Positions 58,057 to 64,000 of a stretch of 64,000 nt of DNA are shown piece by piece. The position numbers were made by a program, and so were the translations under genes. Under the pieces are notes generated by a model. The model had not been told where the DNA came from. It did not search any database and saw nothing but the letters and a program-made list of their open reading frames with translations. Positions within the stretch are counted from its first letter, which is position 1, and every line of letters starts with the position of its first letter. This DNA is from Portulaca oleracea (taxonomy: Eukaryota; Streptophyta; Magnoliopsida; Caryophyllales; Portulacaceae), in contig CM055870.1 in assembly GCA_029582165.1 (NCBI GenBank), positions 12,448,332 through 12,512,331 on the forward strand, given 5' to 3'.

Positions 58057-59327
58057 TGTAGATCCCGAAAAGTTGATGACCTTTTTCGCGGCGCTACTTA
58101 AAAAATGATTGGGAGTCGGTTAGGATTGCTTAACCTTAAATAAGGTTGAACTTTTAAGAATGCTTTTGTTGACAAATCAATTTATCCCGAGATTCAATTT
58201 TTTTTTTAAAGAAAGAAAAGGACAAAAGAGAAAAATAAAAAGGAAAAGGAAAATGAGGTGGTAAACCCGTCTGGGTTTTGCTACCGCCAGGCCCAAGACC
58301 AAATACACAAAAGAAAAGAATGAAAAGGGAGGTGGTAAACCCGGGTGGTAAACCTGTGCAGGTTTTGCTACCGCTGACTCCAAGACCAAATACACAAAAG
58401 AAAAGAATGAAAAGGGAGGTGGTAAACCCGTCTGGGTTCATTAATTGAACCGTCTGGGTTACCTTTTGCGTCATCCACAGAAGAAAAGAATGAAAAGGAG
58501 GTGGTAAACCCATCTGGGTTCATTAGTTGAACAAATGCAGGTTACCTTTTGCGCCATCCAGATTAGACTGAGGAAACAACGAAGCCGAAGGGAGTGAGGA
58601 AGTATGAACATAGAGTCGCCAGTTGAATTTTTAGGAGAAAAACAACAAACCATTTTAATACAAACTCCGGTCTACGAATCCAAAGACGGATTCGGGGGTA
58701 AGGTTACGAATTTGACAATTAAAACTGTCAAATCCGCCTATTCAAGCGAATAGACTCTACTAGAATTAAATCAAAGCGAAAAAAGTTAAAAGGGAGGAAT
58801 TAGATATAAATTTCACAAGTTTAACATTAATGTCATGCAAATTATGAATTGAAAACACAAGAATTACATGAATTCGTTAGGTTGCATTACATGGTTTACA
58901 TCAATGTGATAATTATTCTAACCTTTAATGAAGTAGCATGCAAAGGGAGAGAAAAGGTAGAGAGAGTATACTAGTGTCAATACTCTAGCATAATCCGCCG
59001 TCCTTGAAATGAGAGGGGTTAGGGTTTAATTTATAATGGAATGAGGAGATTAGGGGTACGTTTAGGGTTGTAGTTTGTAGCCAAGGACTCGATAACTCAG
59101 CCGGGTTTGGGCTGAAAAATGGAATGAAAATTGGCCAAACCCAGACGGGTTTGGGCTGAAGGAGGAAATGACATTGGCCCAACCTGCACGGCTCTTGGAT
59201 TTCTGTTGGGCCGTTTTGCTCGCTTCCGGGTTAGAAAAGTGATGGATCTGCATGCTACTAGATTACTCGGCTAGCTTATTTTTACATATAACTAAAATTA
59301 ATACCGGTACAAAATCCGGTGTCTACA
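58057..59327 (-). repeat. Tat element 2, 5' LTR (1271 bp)
   Basis: On the minus strand begins TGTAGACACCGGATTTTG and ends CGGGATCTACA. Similar to the element 1 LTR in the blocks near AATAAGCTAGCCGA and GTAGCATGC. It carries dyads at 58264-58277, 58425-58438 and 59138-59151, and three tandem-like 60-65 bp units with GGTAAACCCGTCTGGGTT near 58260-58510. Confidence 0.88.
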
Positions 59328-59396
59328 CATATATACAATTAAAAGTCAAGGCCTTACAATTAAGGATATGAGAGTCAAAATGATTCTCCTATTATT

Positions 59397-59458
<62 letters not shown>
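59397..59458. repeat. (GATA)n microsatellite
   Basis: Fifteen GATA units, then ATT-rich imperfect repeats to about 59700. Nothing else is seen in 59328-59744. Confidence 0.95.
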
Positions 59459-59744
59459 TATTGTTATTATTAATATCATTTTTATTATTATTATTGCTTA
59501 TCATCATTATCGTTATTGTTAGTATGGTCATTAATTATAATTGTTATTATTGTTATTGATTATTATTAGTAAAATTTGTATTGTTATTTTATTTATTATT
59601 ATTTGGTAATGTTTGAAATGTTAGTTAGTAGTATTGTTGTTATTTTGTAATGTTAGTTAGTAGTAAAATTTTAATTATTAATGTTGATATAAGTATTATT
59701 ATTTGGTAATGTTTGGGGAAATTAATCAATGTGGTATGGTTCTG

Positions 59745-60880
59745 CAGGTTCAGTTAAAGGAGTTTGGCGGAGACGATGTTGATTATTCATCATTTTTTGT
59801 GACCGACGAGGTGTTTGAGAGTTTAGATGTTGTACATAAATGGGCCAATGAAATAGCTCGGGGCATCGGATTTAAGTTTGTATGAGCTACCTACAAGAGA
59901 AAAGATGTTGATAGTCCGCTCAAAATGTATCTGAAGTGTTGGAGGTACGGTGCTTACCGTGACAAAATGAATGATCTAGATGCAACAACTTGCCGAGATA
60001 CATCGACGAAGACGTGCCACTGCAAATTTGTCATTGTAGCGTGGACTCGTACTGGTACGGAATGACGTGCACGTGTTTGCGACGGAGATCGAGGGAAACA
60101 CAATCATCACTTTATCATGTACGAGGAAGGACATCGTCACGGACACACCTTGACTTCTGATATGAAAGACCATGTCCGGGAAATGACTAACATCGGGTGT
60201 ACGCCGGCCACGATACACACATACCTTGATGTGAAGTTCCCGGATTGTAATGCCAACGTCAGGCAAATATACAACGAGCGGGCAAAGATGCGGACTAATG
60301 ATATGGACGGGAGGACACATGCCCAACATTGTCTCCGCTTGGCGAAAACTAGCAGGTATATATCCTATACAGATTTTGATGAAGATAACAATCTTCGACA
60401 GTTGTTTTTATGTCACCCGTGCTCGTTGAAGTTGCTCCGTAGGCGGTGACAATACGTACAAGACAAACAAGGTGAAGTGACCTTCATGTGAGCTGGTAGG
60501 CGTGACATGCATTAAAAACAACTTCCTCGTTGCGTACTCATTTTTTATGGATGAGAAGATGGACTCCTATGAGTGGTTGCTGTGGAGGTTGCATTAGTTG
60601 TTGGGTCCCAATGTTACTCCTAGTGTGTTTGTGACGGATAGGGAGGAAGTGTTGCCGGGTGCTATTGCCAGAGTTTTCCCAGGTGTGCCTCGCCTTTTAT
60701 GCGTGTGGCATGTCGAAAATGACGTGGAGAACAGAGTCAACGCCCATATTGGGGGAAAAAGACTGGCTGCGGGCTACATTTCAAACATCATTACTGGAAC
60801 GACATTGTATATGCCAAGACTGTTGACGAGTTCAACATAAAGTTGATGGAACTCACACACATGTGGATTGGCAAACGTGA
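59745..60880 (+). pseudogene. FAR1/MULE transposase-like relic
   Basis: One forward frame carries the FAR1 DNA-binding zinc region: KMYLKCWRYGAY, TCHCKFVIVAWTRTG, then HNHHFIMYEEGHRHGH. Helical sequence follows, then the MULE transposase core: GVTCIKNNFLVAYSFFMDEK, DSYEWLLWRLH, VTPSVFVTDREEVLPGAIAR and PRLLCVWHVENDVENRV. In-frame stops lie at 59883 and 60062, with more after 60440. The SWIM zinc finger end is missing. FAR1/FHY3 proteins are domesticated MULE transposases; I cannot tell whether this was a gene or a transposon copy. Confidence 0.8.
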
Positions 60881-61243
60881 TTGAATTCTATAACTATAGT
60901 ATTATATGTAAATTACCTAAAATTATAATTTTATTCATTATTTTATATTTTCAAAAACGCCTTAAATAAACCTAACGAAACGCGTTGATCCGATTAGGAT
61001 ATGATTTGTGTTCATTAACGTAGCGACCGCAATCAAAGTTTCCTATAATCGATAATTAATACTTATTATTAAAAAAGTTAATATAAAAAATCATTAAAAA
61101 TATTAATTTGAAGAATGGTAAATCACTTCACAAATGTGTTGGGCAAGACTCATGTCGTTCCCTTTATAAAATCATCAAAATATAACTTATGTCATATGTG
61201 AAAGAATATTAAGACGAAAATATAAATGATAAAGAATAAAATA
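60881..61243. other. AT-rich intergenic DNA
   Basis: No ORF, repeat end or regulatory element was recognised. Confidence 0.5.
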
Positions 61244-61507
61244 TGTCCTCTGTCCCAATTAATTTATTCAATTTACTTTTTCACGGAGTTCGATGCAATA
61301 TTATGATGGCTAATTTTCATGTTTTATCTTAGTAAGACAAATAATGTTGTATTCAGATAAAAAATATTTTTGATCACAAATATAACAGTGGTAGTCTTAT
61401 ACAATAACTCAATATATAATTTGATAAATTAACGATCAAAAATTAAAAATTTTGACCTAATTAATCAAATCTAAACAATTTATTTGGGACGTAGCCCGCA
61501 GGGAGTA
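61244..61507. mobile_element. Stowaway-like MITE
   Basis: Starts TGTCCTCTGTCCCAATTAAT and ends TTATTTGGGACGTAGCCCGC then AGGGAGTA, the CTCCCTCCGTCCC motif of Stowaway (Tc1/mariner) ends with mutations. The A/T-rich interior contains no ORF. TA flanks are plausible but unclear. Confidence 0.65.
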
Positions 61508-61546
61508 AAAGAAGTTTAATCATCGCACCATAATGTTTTTAAAAAA

Positions 61547-62082
61547 GGATTATTAGATAATGATAATATGAATTTTTGGATATTGGACAATAATAATACC
61601 AACAATTTTATCGGACACCAGCAGTACCAACTATATACATATTTTACGCCAATAGTATGACACCGAGTTAGTATATGTTTAACTTGACGAAAAGACGAAA
61701 TCTCACCTAATAGTTTTAGTAGGAGGCCAAAGCAAGTGGGAAAAAAGGTTGATTGTCACTTTTTCTTACCAATAAAGTAGTATTGACCAATTTAGTTAAA
61801 AAACAGTTAATGTTTTATTTTTACATTATTGTTTAACTAAATTGGTTAATGTTATTTAGTTGACAAAAAAATCTGGCCGTTTGCATTTTTGCAACTTGTT
61901 GTAGCCTCTAGCTCACACAATTATGTGACACACCATCTTTTTAGTAAGTCAGAAACCTACCAATCAGGTGATATACTTTTAGTTGGAAAATAGGTCCATA
62001 GTTGGTACTATTAATGTCCAACAAAATTATCGATATTATTATCTGCCAATACCGCTGAGTTCATTTTGTTATCGTCCAATAA
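61547..62082. mobile_element. TIR element of the TATTGGA family (536 bp)
   Basis: The left end GGATTATTAGATAATGATAA with TATTGGACAATAATAATACC pairs with the right end TATCGTCCAATAATG and GGTACTATTAATGTCCAACA (reverse). The flanks TTTTTAAAAAA and TTTTTTAAAAAA could be the target duplication. Confidence 0.7.
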
Positions 62083-62421
62083 TGTTTTTTAAAAAATATA
62101 ATAGTTAATGTTAATTAATAATTTAATTAATCCCGAATAATTGGCAAGCTGAGGTCTGAAAAAAAAGTCGAAAATAGCTAGGAAAACGGTCAAGCAGTGT
62201 TGTCGTTTTGAACACTAGTTTCGCGGTCAAATTAAATCCAACGAACAATAACACTAATAAAGCTCTTCTTAGATCCTCACTTTTCTCTCTTCTCCGTTTC
62301 TCTCTCTACCACCCTTTCCCCTTCCTCCCTCTGTTTCTCTCTTCTCTCAGTTTCCTCGTCGATCTCTAGCGTCGTTTCTTGTGTATTGATCATCAGTTCA
62401 GAGAGAGAAATTTGAGTTACG
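62083..62421 (+). promoter_or_regulatory. Promoter and CT-rich 5'UTR of the VAMP72 gene
   Basis: 62270-62360 is a CT-rich leader (TCTCTCTTCTCCGTTTCTC), typical of plant 5'UTRs. No TATA box stands out. The ATG at 62422 is in the context ACGATGAAG. Confidence 0.6.
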
Positions 62422-64000
62422 ATGAAGCAAAAATCGCTGATCTACAGTTTTGTGGCTCGAGGTTCGTCCATTTTGGCCGATTACACCGAATTCACTGGAA
62501 ATTTCGCAAGCGTTGCTTCTCAGTGTCTCCAGAAGCTTCCTTCCTCCAGCAACAAGTTCACTTACACCTCCGATGGACATACTTTCAACTATCTCGTCGA
62601 TAATGGATTCGGTATCATTTCGTTCTTTTTGCACTCTGAATTAGTCCTCTGTTTTTTTTGTTATATGCGCATTTTTTCTTACTTTCTGTTCTTTTGATGT
62701 CATGATTTTGATGATATTGGTGATGACTTGGTTACAAATTGCAATTCATCGTGTTTTTAGTCACATGATTGAAGATTGGTTGATTGATTGTAGCTGTCAT
62801 TATCGATTTCCAGGCAGAGAAAATTTGTATGAGATTGAATGTAGGGGTATTACTATTAAACAGGCTGAAATTATCTATCTTAATTCGTTTTTTTTTTCAT
62901 TAAAGGCACATTTCTTTTACATTTTAGATATTTTTTCCTGAAGCTGATGATCTTCATGATCTTGATGATAATCAGTATGATTTGGTTTGCAACTGATCAT
63001 CTTTTGTCATATGCTTAAGATAGTCGTCACAGTTTCCAGAGAATATTTGTTTGAGATTGAATGTTGGGGTGTTACCAGTAAATCTAGCTGAAATTCTCTA
63101 GGGTACATTGATTTTTAAAAGCTCTATTCAACACACGTTCCCATACGATTATACGAAAGATAACAGCTAAACAGACATTGTATACCTTCATGTTTTAAGA
63201 ATTTCCGTGTGAAATGTCTCCAAATATTAGCCTTGTCCGTGATTTTTAGTCGCCCCCTCCTGTAGTTTTGTGTTAACCTTGAGAAAATTAGTCCTCTGAA
63301 TTGCTGAGATAGCAATCAAACTTAAGACATGCTGATTCCATCAATTGACCAATTTGCGAAACTTCGATAAAATCAGCCTTCTGATCAATCATTATATCTT
63401 GTTAAATGCGGACATTTGCTTCTTGGGGTGCAGTTTACTGTGTTGTCGCAATTGAGGCCATTGGGAGACAAGTTCCCATGGCTTTCCTGGAGAGAATAAA
63501 GGATGAATTTACCAAGAAATGTGGTAACAAGGCTCTGACAGCTGCTCCTCATAGCCTCACCATAGAATTTGGGTATCGTTCTAAGCTCGTTTGGTTAGAC
63601 AATGTGCAGAATGTTCATTTCTAAGTACTTTCAATCTTGTTGTTCCTTACACCAGGCCCAAGTTGAAGGAGCAGATGCAGTACTGTGTGGATCACAAAGA
63701 AGAGCTTGGTAAGCTTGCCAAAGTAGAAGCTCAAATTACAGAAATTAAGGGTGTTATGGTGGATAATATTGAGAAGGTACCGAACTAGTTCTTTCGCTTG
63801 TTTGATTACTCCATGCTGTAAGCAGTTTACGATTAATTGATGTACGCGCTCCCCTCCATTTGCAAGTTAGACTCAGGACAATTTCGTGTACTACTGAGAT
63901 ATTCAGCTTTGAACACTAAACATGTGATCATGAATAACGGGCGTTATCTTCGTGTTTTAGGTTCTTGAAAGAGGTGAAAAGGTTGAGGTCCTGGTGGACA
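62422..64000 (+). CDS. VAMP72: VAMP72-family R-SNARE (longin type), 5' part
   Basis: Coding exons 62422-62611, 63434-63572, 63656-63776 and 63961 to beyond the window edge. All splice sites are GT-AG and the phases agree. Residues 1-105 form the longin domain ([20 protein letters not shown], then [40 protein letters not shown]). Residues 110-165 begin the SNARE motif ([20 protein letters not shown]), with the zero-layer arginine in [11 protein letters not shown]. The rest of the SNARE motif and the C-terminal membrane anchor lie outside. Plant VAMP72 proteins pair with syntaxins and SNAP33-type partners for secretory and plasma-membrane fusion. The member (721/722/724-726 type) cannot be fixed from this part. 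The frame shows no damage. Confidence 0.93.

Larger units (their letters stand above)
53370..59327 (-). mobile_element. Tat element 2, truncated and rearranged
   Basis: Minus-strand relative of 9367-29649. It has a 5' LTR (59327-58057), PBS (58053-58036), leader and gag (57116-55907), then about 100 bp of integrase N-terminus (55890-55800; matches 17105-17190). Three 3'-spacer blocks follow in the order 20.8-22.1, 19.8-20.75 and 22.2-22.5 kb of element 1. Protease, RT, RNase H, most of the integrase, the PMD gene and the 3' LTR are absent. The left end abuts the inverted-repeat element at about 53310-53370. It is not mobile. Confidence 0.85.

Overview
The window is nuclear DNA of a flowering plant, most likely a eudicot. 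The evidence is GT-AG introns, an AT-rich background, a plant VAMP72-type R-SNARE, a FAR1/MULE relic, and plant-type copia, Tat/gypsy, L1, RTE, hAT, MULE and Stowaway elements. I cannot name the species. Most of the 64 kb is nested transposons. I can support four host loci: two paralogous small secreted cysteine-rich genes in opposite orientation (DEFL-B minus, DEFL-A plus), one short two-helix membrane protein gene (CDS 44507-46744), and the first four coding exons of a VAMP72 gene cut by the right edge.

Layout. 1-4745: an old copia pol relic split by a younger copia element (39-3232, 5-bp TSD, INT and RT deleted) and carrying two hAT-like insertions. 6102-32185 (minus): DEFL-B, whose single intron is 25.7 kb. 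The DEFL-A intron is 0.81 kb. The excess is a three-level nest: a MULE-like TIR element (about 6461-31536) holds an L1 LINE (6555-31269, TSD CACTAAAC), which holds a 20.3-kb Tat-lineage gypsy element (9367-29649, TSD ACCTC). The Tat element has LTRs, gag, protease, RT, RNase H and integrase on the plus strand. On the minus strand, downstream of pol, it has two accessory antisense genes, then long spacers with a repeated dyad AACCCAGACGGGTT and a hairpin-forming minisatellite before the 3' LTR.

32186-34951: DEFL-B promoter, then a block of TIR elements between (TA)n tracts, including a 1.07-kb foldback and a MULE MITE with a perfect 9-bp TSD. 35083-37375: a second copia relic, then DEFL-A. 38041-39470: an RTE-type LINE end interrupted by a MITE. 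42950-46970: the small membrane protein gene with a long 5'UTR intron. 48755-51395: a diverged duplicated cassette and a clean hAT MITE. 53370-59327: a second, minus-strand Tat element that is truncated, has lost most of pol and has its internal blocks in permuted order. 59745-60880: FAR1/MULE relic. 61244-62082: two MITEs. 62422-64000: VAMP72 exons.

How the parts relate. DEFL-A and DEFL-B share promoter, exon 1, intron edges, exon 2 and 3' flank, so they are an inverted duplication. Copy A gives an empty site for dating and delimiting the transposon nest in copy B. The predicted mature protein is unusual: a Pro/Ser/Thr-rich segment comes before a compact cysteine domain whose spacing fits the CS-alpha-beta (defensin-like) pattern. 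All calls come from reading the sequence; no database search was run.
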